Source: Acephala macrosclerotiorum
Taxonomy: Eukaryota; Ascomycota; Leotiomycetes; Helotiales; Mollisiaceae
Direction: 5' to 3'
Length of the DNA stretch: 64,000 bases
Assembly: GCA_014904845.1 (NCBI GenBank)
Contig: MU119253.1
Span: forward strand, 124,001 to 188,000
Positions 1 through 10,970 of the stretch are shown piece after piece; position 1 is the first letter of the stretch, and each line of letters begins with the position of its first letter. The translations under genes and the position numbers were made by a program. The notes below the pieces were generated by a model. The model was not told where the DNA came from and searched no databases. It saw only the letters and a program-made list of their open reading frames with translations.

Positions 1-6
1 ACCCTT

Positions 7-1135
7 ATGCCACTTGACAATCAGGCAGAATCTCAGAGCATGTCTTCCAACAGTATCACCTTGCCCACCTCCCTCGCAACCCCTCCCGACACCAAGGACC
101 TCGAAATTTTGCCCATCTCCCCAGTTCTCATTTACGAACCCCTCGATGTCGCCAAGCTCGAAACAAGGATTCTGACGATCCTGCCAGGTCCCCCTGAATC
201 GACAATAGAATGCACTCTCGAGAGGATGTGCTTGGCCGGAAAGCGAAAAACATAATGGAGCATGTAACTCCTCCCACCGAAGCGATCATCAAATCCACAC
301 TTAGCGTCTGGATCATGCGATGGCGGTTTCGCTAAGTGAGAACTTTCTTGAAAGGCCGTATTGGAAGCGGGTTTGGATTATATAAGAGATTGCCGTTGCG
401 TTGGAAGTGGCTACCTTATGCGGCGAGGAAGAAATTTCGTGGAAGGAGTTAAAGCGCGCCTTCCGCAACTCGGGCCTGTTTAAAGTCAGCTCCTCGCGGA
501 TCGGGAAAGTGACCATATTCGTCCGCCGCATTCAGAAGATGCATCAGGAGTACCAAAGTCCTTCGAAGCCGAGTCTTGAGAGGACTGTTCGGTGGTTCCA
601 GAGCTCGCAGGCTTCGGAAGATCGAGATCGAATTTTGTCTCTGTTGAATATATGTCATAATGGTCCGAGTCTGGTACCTCTGCCTGACTACGATCAACCG
701 CTTGATGAATTCCAGACAGAATTGACGAGGAGATTGATCAGGCAAAAGAGGAGCCTCAATATAATCCTGCTGCGCTGCGGTGACGGGACTCGTGGTCCTA
801 ACCTTCCGTCATGGACCCCTGATTGGGTATCTGGAAAGCTGGATTTTACAGAATACGAGGATTTGGATAGTTACAAGTTCACCTGGAGACGGTATAAATC
901 GAAATCAAGATCTGGGTTTGAGAAAGTCCTCGATGTCGATGGAGTTCTGGTTGGCATGGTTGATACCGTGTCCTCTATCACAAAGAGAAGTTACGCAAAA
1001 GGCACTATTCCCAGAATCTCGGACCAGAGTCGGAGTGACTACTACGCTGACGAACGTGAAGCCCTCGAAGCTTTGTACTCATACCTTGTACCCTACGGTA
1101 GCATCGAGTCTATAAACATCACCTTTTATCGATAA
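7..1135 (+). pseudogene. HET-domain gene, broken 5' part
   Basis: Heterokaryon-incompatibility (HET) genes encode cytosolic non-self recognition proteins that can trigger cell death. Two pieces are visible. The first, at 7-255, has the usual HET lead-in (YEPLD, then TRILTILPGPP). The second, at about 341-1135, has the pattern ERPYWKRVWII..EIA followed by LCG, and later LPSWTPDW. Most of the roughly 60 core residues expected between them are missing and the frame changes. In the second piece an in-frame TAA at 383-385 sits where the family has Gln (WIIQEI), so CAA has probably become TAA. The frame ends near 1135 in AT-rich DNA; a C-terminal piece of the same kind of gene resumes at 2937. It is not expected to make a working protein. 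The HET family call is from remembered consensus. Confidence 0.8.
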
Positions 1136-1318
1136 TTATTAACAACTAGTTAATAAAAATGGAAATAATCCTATAAATGGGTTTTATGAATTATTAAAAT
1201 ATAGAGTAAAAGTTAATATTTTAGAAATTTCGAAAAATTAGTAAATATATATCGATCAAAAGTCGATAATTAAATTAATGCGAAAAACTCTCATTTTCAA
1301 TTTTACGATTTATTCTTA

Positions 1319-2122
1319 AGGTGACCCCCCTCCTAGTGGGCCACCCCTTGCAATGGTCCACTTTTTACACCAAAAACTTCGAATTTGAGAGTATAAAAAC
1401 TTCACTAAAAATTAATAAAATTATATAAGACTTGTAATTTAGCTTCTTTATAAAGTATCTAAGAAAGTTACTAATTTTTATTTTAATTTCTAATTTTTAA
1501 ACTTACAAAATTAAAGTTTGAAATTCGAAGTTTTGAATTTATATGTAAAATATATATAAATTTTTAAATTTTTAAATTCTTAAATAACTTTTTTAAAAAT
1601 TAATAAAAAATTAAACTTTTAAAAATAAAAAAATTTTTATATTCGTGCAACTTCAAATTTTAAATCTTAAAAAGTTTCTATTAATAGTGCTTTTTTAATT
1701 AAAAATATAAAAAATCTCGCTTAAAAATACTAATAAAATTTTAAGCGATTTTTATAAAAAAAAAGGTACTATTAATAGATGTTTTTTAAAATTGAAAATT
1801 TAGAATTATATTATTATATAGAATCCTTATTTTTGAAATTATAAACTTTTATTAATTTTTAAAAAAGTTATTCAAAAATTAAAAAACGTGAAATTTATAT
1901 ATAATTTTTATATATTTAAAATAAAGTTTAATTATAAAGTTTTAATTTAATTTAAAATAAAATAAAATTAGTAACTTTTTTCTTTTTATAAAAATGAATC
2001 AAGATTTTTAATTTTATTTAATTTTATTAAAGCGTTGTAAAGAATATAAGTTTTAAAAGTGGGTATTTTGGTGTAAAAGGTGGACCATTGCAAGGGGTGG
2101 CCCACTAGGGGGGGGGTCACCT
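1319..2122. mobile_element. 804-bp AT-rich element with 57-bp TIRs and TA target duplication
   Basis: Left end 1319-1375 and right end 2066-2122 are inverted copies that differ at about two positions. The outermost bases are AGGTGACCCCCC and each end is flanked by TA (1317-1318 and 2123-2124), the target duplication of Tc1/mariner-type transposition. The interior is extremely AT-rich with no open frame, while the inverted repeats stay GC-rich. It is best read as a non-autonomous (MITE-like) or internally deleted DNA transposon whose interior has been heavily mutated, perhaps by RIP. It lies between the two halves of the broken HET gene. Confidence 0.85.
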
Positions 2123-2374
2123 TATCCTCTCACTCTCTCACTCTCTCTTTGAGCTTTACTCGCATTCTTTAGCATTTTCGAAAGTACTGTAAGAGCATAA
2201 AAAAGGGGAGAGCGCTCGGGCATAGCACTAATGCGTCTACTATTGGCTAACGAGGAGGTTTGTTTACATGGCCTGTGCTTCTCCTTCTTACTTTTGCAAC
2301 GTGGCCTTTTCCCTTAGGTTTTCATTCATTTATTCATTCATTAATCAAATGCACTCTTATTAATTGCATTCTCC

Positions 2375-2500
2375 GGACTGGACTGGACTCTCTGGACTGG
2401 ACTGGAGGACTGGACCGACCGGATGGACTGGACTGGACCGGACTAGATGGACTAGACTAGATGGACTAGACTGGATGGACTAGACTAGATGGACTAGACT
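2375..2500. repeat. Degenerate GGACTGGACT/GGACTAGAT minisatellite
   Basis: About 125 bp of short tandem units. They begin as GGACTGGACT repeats and drift into ATGGACTAGACTAG units of about 14 bp. The gradual change from ACTGG to ACTAG units is a G-to-A shift along the array. No gene is encoded. Confidence 0.85.
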
Positions 2501-2570
2501 CATCAATTAGAAAGTAAGCGTTGCTCATTTTTAAAGACTCTTTCTAACTTCAAAGTTTAGATTTCAAAAC

Positions 2571-2594
2571 GAGCGAGCGAGCGAACGAACGAAC
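2571..2594. repeat. GAGC/GAAC microsatellite
   Basis: A short run of GAGC units changing to GAAC units, again a G-to-A type difference. Minor feature. Confidence 0.6.
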
Positions 2595-2844
2595 CAACGA
2601 TCGATTCGAAGTGTTTTATAATCGAGGATATGCAGGCATATATGCGAGAGTTGGATTTGGGAATAATGGCATATTTGGGAATAGTGGCATATTTGAGTGT
2701 TGGCAAATAAGCAAAGAAATGGGGGCATTCTAGAATAGATCAGTTGATAAATATCGAATAGAATAAGCTTCAAAATCTCGATTTGAAAGTGCACAATTTG
2801 TTACGGCATTATAGACTTTTTTATTGATATTTATCGAGTTCTAG

Positions 2845-2881
2845 TCTATAATATATCAAAAAGTGATTGATATATTATAGA
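2845..2881. repeat. Perfect 14-bp hairpin in AT-rich DNA
   Basis: TCTATAATATATCA at 2845-2858 is followed, after a 9-base loop, by its exact reverse complement at 2868-2881. More imperfect inverted copies of AGTCTATAAT and GACTTAAAGTC-like motifs follow up to about 2925. It lies just before the HET C-terminal fragment and may mark the edge of inserted DNA. Confidence 0.6.
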
Positions 2882-2936
2882 GTTTAAGTCTATAATTTAT
2901 TGACTTAAAGTCAATAAAATTATTGAATATTCTTAT

Positions 2937-3266
2937 ATGTTTATACGACCAGGAGATAAAATATACTTTCTTGACGGCTGCAATTGCCCCGTTGTTCTGC
3001 GTCAAGTGGATTCCGCCAGCGGTCCTCAATATGAAATTGTTGGGACGGCTTTCATCTTTTTATCCTCGTCCGACCAAGAAAAGTACAAGGGGTTTGTCAA
3101 CAGATATGACAGTGTGCAAAGACGTCGGACGGGAGGAGAAACTGAGGAGGATTATGGTAAAAACCATGCAGGATCTATATGCGAATACTCATCGTATGAA
3201 GAAAATGAGTGGTGGAAAGAATTTGGAACGAGCGACAAGATTAAACAAAAGTTTGAGCTAGTTTAA
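2937..3266 (+). pseudogene. HET-domain gene, detached C-terminal part
   Basis: 109 codons whose first 45 residues match the usual C-terminal block of HET proteins: RPGDKIYFLDGCNCPVVLR, then YEIVGTAFIF. In that family this block reads as LKPGD..C...G...P..LR followed by Y.LVG. It carries no HET core of its own and ends normally at 3266 (KQKFELV, stop). Orientation and content make it the natural continuation of the fragment ending near 1135, separated by about 1.8 kb that contains the 1319-2122 element and simple repeats. It could also be a remnant of a second HET gene; I judge one disrupted gene more likely. Confidence 0.7.
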
Positions 3267-4169
3267 CTTGGTCTGCAAAACAAATTCATCTCCAGCCTTG
3301 GTATGAACAATATTACAACCATATCTTTGATGATCTGTTCTTGAAGAAAAGGGGGATTGGAAAGCTGCAAAAAGGCACGAAATGATATAGGACAGGCAAC
3401 CGTAAGTTGCAAGGAACCAAAACAGATATCGATGCAAGATAGGAGACAAAAAGTGAATCGCATGTTGTGTATCTTCAAAACGGAATATCCTCGAAACATA
3501 AGACAGCTTTCAGCTATGAGCATCAATTCAAGGTGGTTCTCGGGCTCTTGAACGATAGCACACTAGCTCATTGATGTTTCGACTAGCATGTTGATGATGA
3601 CGAGAGATGCTTGGAACACACGAGGAGGGGAAGACGTCGACGGAAGCGGCCGCATCAACAACCGAGAATTTTAACCTCTTTCGGAAAATCTATCCTCGAT
3701 GCTCTTATCGCAAACATGGGGAAGTTCAACCTCCGTTCAACCTCTGTCCAACCTCTGTCCGACACTCTGTATTCATCCCGATATGGCAGATCTTCTAAGT
3801 CTAGATGGCACCTTGGCAGATGCTCGGATGCTCCACAATCATTGCTATTGAGTCTTTGAAGGCGAGAATTGGTAAAAGCTGAAATAGGCTATGCCAATCA
3901 GCAACAGGAAAGAAGAGCCAATGTGTTCGTCGCGAGTCTGCAGACAGCAATTGGTACTCTCAGAGTTAGCAAAAGCCATCAAGGTTCTACGCGACGGCTA
4001 TCCCTTGATTGGGCGCCCGATCAACTCGGATCACCTTGACCAATCCACTCCATCACTCCAACTCCCAAAGCAGCAATGGAATCCATTGCGGCTCTGATCG
4101 AGGGGTTACCTTGCTATAGTGGGGTAAGGTAGGTGAGCTCTCTCCTTCTGCTGGCTAGCTACTGGTCTT
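3267..4169. other. Intergenic, no gene recognised
   Basis: Only short overlapping frames are present, none with a recognisable domain. An 11-bp tandem motif (TTCAACCTCTG-like, three copies) lies at about 3725-3765. The region may hold decayed coding sequence but I cannot assign it. Confidence 0.5.
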
Positions 4170-4177
4170 TATAAAAG
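4170..4177 (+). promoter_or_regulatory. TATA box for the cupin gene
   Basis: TATAAAAG about 215 bp upstream of the ATG at 4393, followed by a pyrimidine-rich leader typical of fungal 5' UTRs. Position and sequence fit a core promoter; the transcription start is not known. Confidence 0.5.
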
Positions 4178-4392
4178 AGCTGCTGCGTCTGGACGAAGAA
4201 GGTGTATAATTCCAGATCTGCATTCTACTTATCATCAGACACACTCGAGTCAAGCATCTCTGCAGAATCCCCACCTTTCTCCAAGAAGACAGGAAAGGTA
4301 TGTAAACATCCCTTCTTCTCCCCTCCTCTTCGTCGTACATCTGCCATTCTCCCATCATCATCAACCAACCTCCAAACCACAGCTAGCTAACA

Positions 4393-4992
4393 ATGGGTTC
4401 CCTCCTCAGCAAAACCAAATCCTCCTCCACCCCCGAAAAATCCTCCAAAATGTCCACGCCACTAGCATTCAAACACCTCTCCGGCATCCAAACCTCTTTC
4501 AAGCCCCCCTTGATCGCCAACGAAAACGCCTTCCTCGGCGATGTCGCAACCTCCACCGATGCCACAGCCCCAATATCAGCTGGTTTCTATAGGTTAGAGA
4601 AGGGGACACCGTTGGTGTACGAGTATACATATCACGAGATGAAGATCATTGTCGATGGGGAGTTTGATATTAGTGATGAAACGGGACAGAAGGTTCATGC
4701 TGTTAAGGGGGATGTGTTTTATTGTGAGTGATACCTATACCTTTGTCGAGAGATCGGCATTCTTGGAGGAGGGAAGAGAGGAAGAGCACATCTTTGTCAG
4801 ATTGACAGAAATTTTAAGGAGCATATTGGGTGGCGGGACGAAGCTGACTTAAACAGTCCCCAAGGGAAGCAAGATTACATTCACAACGGAAACATTTGGA
4901 TTGGGATTCTTCGTTGGGCAGAGAAAGGTATGTTGATTGTCAAAGCTGTCGTGGAACAATGCTAATATCGGATCTAGGAGGGAACTGCATAA
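4393..4992 (+). CDS. EutQ-like cupin protein
   Basis: Exons 4393-4723, 4857-4927 and 4978-4992 (introns of 133 and 50 bp, GT-AG) give 138 residues. The protein is a small single-domain cupin of the type fungal genomes label ethanolamine-utilisation-like (EutQ/DUF861). Diagnostic stretches are FKPPLIANENAFLGD, GFYRLEKGTPLVY, DGEFDISDETGQ and, across intron 1, GDVFYFPKGS, with FFVGQRK before the end. The beta-barrel turn GDVFYFPKGS is the second cupin motif. Its substrate is unknown in fungi. Most relatives start near the second methionine (codon 20); the longer start used here adds a Ser/Lys-rich leader beginning MGSLLSK, which has the form of an N-myristoylation signal. The third exon adds only EGTA and the stop. 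Confidence 0.85.
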
Positions 4993-5449
4993 ATTACCAG
5001 GTGTCGAGTTCGAAATAGTGGAATAATAGCGTGATAATGAATGCATACCCTTCAAATTGCCTCTTATATCCCTCGACTTCACTGTGCTCGGGTTCGATGC
5101 TCTAGGTTCTCGTAAGGGAGGAAGCGAGTGCTCCAAGCCACAAACACTGATCTATTGTGCTTAGCGGTTTCGAATGTCTCAAATCTTGTTTTAACTTTCA
5201 ATCCTCAGCTTGTCACTGTCGCTTTCGCCTATCTCAAGGCTGTGTACCCATCATTTCCATAAGACTCGCCTCCATTTTCCTCTCTCTTGCTATCAACGAT
5301 GAACACCTCAACTTCCCAGCCTCCGAACAAGCAGAAGTACCATCCCACGGAACTCACGGAGGTCATTAAGGTGGGAAAGCCAGGGCTAGCAATCGAGATA
5401 CTTGGTTGTCTTCTTTTTCTTCTGCTCCAATTCTACTTCTGTTCAAGGT
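4993..5449. other. Intergenic; possible truncated first exon
   Basis: From about 5299 a frame starting MNTSTSQPPNKQKYHP follows a pyrimidine-rich leader and reaches TELTEVIK before a GT. It runs directly into the inverted-repeat element at 5450. It may be the first exon of a gene cut by that element. No function is recognised. Confidence 0.3.
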
Positions 5450-5857
5450 GGCCAATACATCCGCCAACTAATGAACTAATTAATTAAGGATCATAATAAG
5501 GATCATAATAAGCTAATAATTCGACTATTTTTGACTAATCATTCAGTCAGTTAGGATTTCCCAAATGACCGATCAGATTAAGTATTTTTCTTTTATACTT
5601 TTTTATTTAAATTTTATGTTTTAAAGTAATTTTTTTTTCAATATATTTAGTATTTTGGTAAATTAGAAAGCTTTGGAACTTTAATTGAGTGAGATTGACA
5701 AGATTCAGGGATAAAGTAAAATTATTAAAAAAATTTTTATCTTGCACGTGATTTTAAGTCACGTGAGAAGTTAATAGGTAATTAGTTGAGTATATCTGAT
5801 CAGTCAATCAATTGGCTAAAAGAACTAACTAATGGCTAACTGACGGACGTATTAGCC
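5450..5857. mobile_element. Degenerate AT-rich inverted-repeat element, about 0.4 kb
   Basis: The left end GGCCAATACATCCGCCAACT and the reverse complement of the right end (GGCTAATACGTCCGTCAGTT) align with only C/T and G/A differences over the first 20 bases and more weakly beyond. The interior is AT-rich without a frame. Similar flanks (TCTACTTCTGTT before, CTCTACTTCTATTT after) may be a decayed target duplication. This reads as a RIP-mutated MITE-like element; the boundaries are approximate. Confidence 0.5.
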
Positions 5858-6998
5858 ACTCTACTTCTATTTCGAACACTGCGCATTTTTGAGTCCCGGC
5901 CCGCACTTCAATGTGGAGATAGATGTCTCATCCGATAAGAGCATATTTGACCTCCGGTAACAAGAGACCAACATTAATAACAAGAGAAAACAACGATGAA
6001 GGTCTACGCCCTGGACCCACTTGTAATTCATTCTCTAAGTAATCGGGCGTAGAAGTTGGAGGCCAACTTTTTTTTTACGAAAGTGAAGCGGCCTAACGAA
6101 GCTTCATCCAATTGGTTCTTCAAAATGTCGGAAATCTGGAAATCTACTTCGTAGAAAGAGGTGAAAGGAGACTTGTGATTGGCTTGCCCTCAAATCACGT
6201 GAGGCATACAGGATTTACATTCAAAAGGCTGTAATTGGCCTATGGTGCAGAATTTGGAGGCCAAGTTGGGTATCGCGAGTCATGCTAGTACGTACCTAAC
6301 AGAGTGGCATTCTCTTAACAGCGTCTCGTTGAAGCGGAAGAAGCGTGCGTTCTGATTGGGTGAAGGTTTGAGCATTCATGGATAAAAGGTCGTTATCTAC
6401 ACATTTGCTGCTGGGCTGCCTCTCGACCGTCTCTATTTGAAGCACATTGTGTTCCGACGACGACCAATCAAAATTTAACAGCGAAAGGACGAAGTTGATA
6501 GTAAAAACGGCAGCTAAAAACGGCCAAATGCAGACACTAAGGTCGTTCCAAATGAAAAGAAAAAATACAAAGGAAGGCTAAGAGACCCCGCCAACATATC
6601 TTATTGAAGACCTTTAACAGCAGCCTTGCAGTTGTAAGAGTACTTACCGGGTTCCCTGCCTCAATTCATATTCTCAAAGTAAAACTAAGAGCGCTAAAAT
6701 GGGTCATTACCCTCGAAGGACTTGAGAACTTTGATGAAAATTTTTTTTGGTAAAGAATCTTCTGGGAAGGTGTGTTTTATACGCTCAGTTGGCCGACTCG
6801 CCCAAAACGAAAAGGATGATGTGTGGATTGCCCTTAGCTCGAAGGTGAATCACAAATTAAGAACGAAAGGTTCAAAAGTAGACCGTATTCATTCATGATA
6901 TATATTGCTCGCTCATCGCTAGAACTACTAGATTTGCTCGCTCAATTTAAAAATCAAAATGCCCGTCCGGGAATCATATATCCTCTCCTTTTTGTTGC
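5858..6998. other. Intergenic, no gene recognised
   Basis: About 1.1 kb of ordinary-composition DNA with scattered stops in all frames. CACGTG-containing sites (such as TCACGTGAG) are present but cannot be tied to a gene. It is downstream of the channel gene on the minus strand. Confidence 0.5.
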
Positions 6999-9900
6999 TC
7001 AAAACCGGACATGTACGCCATCCCCCAAAACCCACCTGCTCACATCACTCTGAAGCTCCAAACTCAACCGTCCCTTCTCATCGATCCATGCCGCCTCGTC
7101 TTTAATCTCAACCACCTTGCTACTATGTGCTACTTCTTGTTGCGAAACTCCCGCCATATCTCTTGGGATCCAGAGCCGCGGAGAACGTTTCCGCATCGCG
7201 GGTGGGGAGAATGCATCTTTGAGGACTGAGTCGGAGTAGTTGTACTCCACGTTGTATAACTCTGTTGGGATCCCGGCGCGTAGGACGTGATAATCGCAGA
7301 ATATGTGTGGGTGTAGGAATTTGAGGATGAAGTTCGGCTTTTTGTTCGGGTCGGGGATGGGATTTAACCATCTGGACCAGAAATCAATTTTGGTGATGAA
7401 TTTTGGTACAGGTGAAGTTGACCATTTCGCCTTGACCATAGATTTCACAGTCGTAGTTGTGAGGTTCAAAGCTCGATCCGCGCCTTCGATAGGTATGGTG
7501 GGGCCGCGAGATGATTGCTCTCCGTGCGAAACATCATTTTGTTGGCTAGGATCGAAATCAGAATCATACCCCGCACCATCATCTAGATTATTAAGTTCGA
7601 GATCGTTATCATGCTTATCCTCTAGATTTTCAGCTGCTAGAGGATGATTACCGGCTTTGAGGAGTTCTTCTTCGGCGGCGAGGGTGCGGGGGAGGTTGTA
7701 GAGGAGGGGAGAGAGAGCGTCGTTTAACGAGATGTGGAATATGGCTGAGAAGATTACGAGGCCGAACATTAGGACTACGGGACCGTAGGCGCCTTTGATG
7801 CCGAAGAGTCCAATAAGACAGATTTCGGCGAGGTAGACGCCGGTGAGTGTTTGTTTTAGGGCGCGGGGGTAGCAGAGACCGCGAGTGTCGAGAGAAGAGG
7901 AGTAGACGTAGTGGAGGTTGTATTTGTAGCTTAGATAGACAATGGATAGGCCTATGGCAGCGACGCCTAGGACGATCGGAGCGATGAGAGAGTAGGATAT
8001 TGCGATTATGCCCATGTTGGTGAAGACGGGATAGACGGAGCCCCAGTGGATTTTCCGGAGGCGGTGGTAGCGGGCGGAAATTACGCGGGGGTTTCCGCCT
8101 GAGTGGGACATGAAGCCGTGGCGGAAGATGGAGGCGAGGTGGACGATGCGGGTGGCAGACATGGCGAGCCCTTGGAGGATGAAGTAGGAGATGTAGAAAT
8201 TAGAGGCTTTGGGGAGGTTTTTAGAGAGGAGTGAGCGGAGGGAGAGTGGGTCGGAGATGATTTGTGTGAGGGCGGCGGAGGCGGCGGACGTTAGGGTAGT
8301 GATGAGGAATACTTGGACGAGTTGGAATACGAAGTAGGAGTTCTGAACGAAGAGTTCGATTTTGGATTCCGTTGGGACGCCGGCTTGTCTTGCACAGACT
8401 GTGGAATGTTAGTTAAGATTCATTGCTGGGGAGCGCGGGACGTACATCTCATGAGGATAGGCACGAATGACATGAGTAGAGACAAAGCGACGGCGGGGAG
8501 GAGACCACTGATGAGACCTAGGATGACGGAAGGGAGCTTGGGGATCCAATGCAGGAAGAAGATGCTTTCGGAGAGGTATTTGACATTTGAAATTGAGCCG
8601 ATGAGAGCGGCTGGAACGGAGAAGAAGATGACCATCGTAGCGACAAAACTCTGGATCAAGAATCTCCGTATAATTCGAGTATACCATGAGAAGTACATTG
8701 AGCCCCAGACAATCTCCTCTGGTCGTACACCAACGATCTCGGCTCTCATGTTATTCGGACTGTGGTGAGCTAGCGTTTGGTACGCAGCCTGGGCATCGAC
8801 CTGGGTGTGGAACTCGATGAAGCATGCAGGTATTGGACGACCTTTCCCTTTCCTGTAGTCTCGTCGGAGCTTGTTGATCTTGATCCCGAGGGCCTTCATA
8901 CGACTTCGTGTCCATCTTATTGTATCGACTCTCCTCCCATAATTCGCGATCGGTCGATGGTAGGGTCGCTGTTCTGCCGGTATCCACAATGCTGCCACTG
9001 ATCCCACCACACCTTGGTCAGGGCCATCGAAACCATAGTTTGTTGACCGAATGGGAGTTCCGTCACTTCTGGTATATTCTCTGGGTGATGCGGGCGTGAT
9101 AGTTGAGGAAGCCGAGAGGGGTGATGTGGGCGAAAAGGTCGATATGGGAGACATGGGTGAGTCTGGACTCTCAGCTTCGATTTCGACGGTCATTTCTTTC
9201 GACTCCGACTCCTTTGAACCCCTTTCCGAAGGTGCTCCAACGTTCGTCTCGATATCAGGATGTCCATTTTTCAGGGCCTTCTGATATGCCGCATTGGCCA
9301 TCTTGATCAGTTCGATCTCTGCCTTCTCAAGTCGCCAAGCGGTCTGCTCCCTCTCGTTCACCAACTCGTCGAGGTCCTCGGTCACTTTTGGAATCCAAAT
9401 ATTCTTGACCGTGTCTCCAAAGACTCGGCGCAGTTTCTTGTCTTCGAGAATTTGGCTAGGAACGCATGTGAAAAGCACAGTGCGTGATGAGAGTCGGTTG
9501 GCGTAGAATGGCGACAGGAGATATGCCTGGCGGATATTGATGAAGAAAACACACTCTCGGCCGACCATAAACAGAATGAAGCCTATCCATATCAGTAAGT
9601 TGTCCTCCACTAATGACACTTTCACCCACCAAAGAACACCCAAGCTATCAATGCATGTGCATAACACCAATTCGGATGGGCAATATTCCCGAACGTCAGT
9701 AAATCCAGCTGCGTATTCCCACCTCCACCATATGTATGAAGCGGTAATAAGATCGGCCATGTAAGTAGCATCCCAAAGCAACATATCACACACAGGATTT
9801 TCAGATACCGCAGAAAGAGAAAGCCATCGAACGAGGAGTGATGCAGGACATCAATATCTGGGGTGTTCCAGAACTCTTTCGCCCACCTGAACCATCCTGA

Positions 9901-10372
9901 TGGTGGCTCTTTCGTTCTCTCACTATGTCCCATCAGTTCCTTCTCTCTGAATTGACCCAGTTGACACTCACTGAGGATCCAAGCTGCTTAAGAACGTCCG
10001 TGGTGTATAAACGCGGGGCAAATGCTTCCTCCCAATAAAGAAGATTACGACACAAACAACAGCATAAATCGCGACCGGCACAAAGGTCATAAACAAGGTC
10101 GAGAAACTGGCTGAATTCGTCCCCTCCGTAGCCTTCAACGCACTCGTCGACGTCGAATTATCCCTCGCCGACCCAATCCTCGGGTCAGTCGTGTTCTGCT
10201 TACATCACATCGTCAGCTATTCTGTGCCTCCTTCGTTCCCTCGGTCGGGAAATGCCAAGCATCGCCAATCTCGATCACGCAGGATTCGCACAGGGAGCAG
10301 GATAAGGGGCTCAAGACTCACGAGCTCTCTTCTCACAACATGGATCCATTCGTCCCAGGAGGTCATTGACAT
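6999..10372 (-). CDS. OSCA/CSC1-type (DUF221) cation channel
   Basis: Five exons in minus order: 10372-10322, 10195-9972, 9922-9630, 9582-8446 and 8398-6999 (introns 126, 49, 47, 47 bp) give 1034 residues. The family forms calcium-permeable, mechanically or osmotically gated channels at the plasma membrane. Order: a short N-terminus with Asn-Thr-Ser-rich ectodomain, a first membrane helix (TFVPVAIYAVVCVVIFFIG), the linker VYTPRTFLSSLDP, two further helices before RQAYLLSPFYANRLSSRTVL, a large cytosolic domain with a Ser/Pro-rich insert (SPDSPMSPISTFSP), then the conserved transmembrane core and a C-terminal soluble extension with Asp/Asn-rich linker. The signature IEFHTQVDAQAAYQTL of the cytosolic domain is present. 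The start at 10372 precedes a phase-0 intron; an in-frame ATG at 10459 would add 29 residues. The second exon could also begin three bases earlier (NAGNAG acceptor). Confidence 0.9.
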
Positions 10373-10970
10373 ATCGAGGGTTCGAGAGGAGGTGCAATTG
10401 ACACTCTCTGACGTTGGCGCCGAGATGCGTTGTGATGTCTTAAATTTCAATGTTGGCACTTTTGCACTACTCTATCTTTGTCATCATGGCTGGACTCTCG
10501 AGAGCTGATGGCCAGGGTTGGTGTCGATCGCAGCGTGGCGGAAGGGCATCTCTGGGTGGTGATTGGGGTGAGATGCTGAGCCCAGCCTCTTCTTGCTGTT
10601 TTGAGGGGATCGGTTCCGGACCCAGTGAGTGGAGGTTGGGACTAAAGACGGCGCTTCCGAGGGGGATCACGTTACTTCACTCTACTTTCGAAGTTGTCTC
10701 GACAGAGGGAGTGTTCTGATATAAAACTGTCAGAGGAGATTATATGGGCACTGAGAAGTTGGGAACGACCCAAAGTTAGTCAAGCCTATAAAGTCCGTTA
10801 ATAGTCACGAGAAATATGTCAGCAGACAGCTAGCAGAGACTAGCAAGCGAATCAAAGATCGTCGTCGATTGACTTCACTCTCTGTGTAACGTCAGTTCAA
10901 ATTGAGCATCTATTCTTGATTTGCTTTATGGGATACTATGAGGTGCATGGACTTTGTCTTCTTCTTAGAC
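10373..10970. other. Divergent intergenic region
   Basis: Separates the channel gene (minus) from the decayed regulator (plus). No additional gene is supported. An ATG at 10938 is in frame with the regulator start and would add 11 residues to it. Confidence 0.5.
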
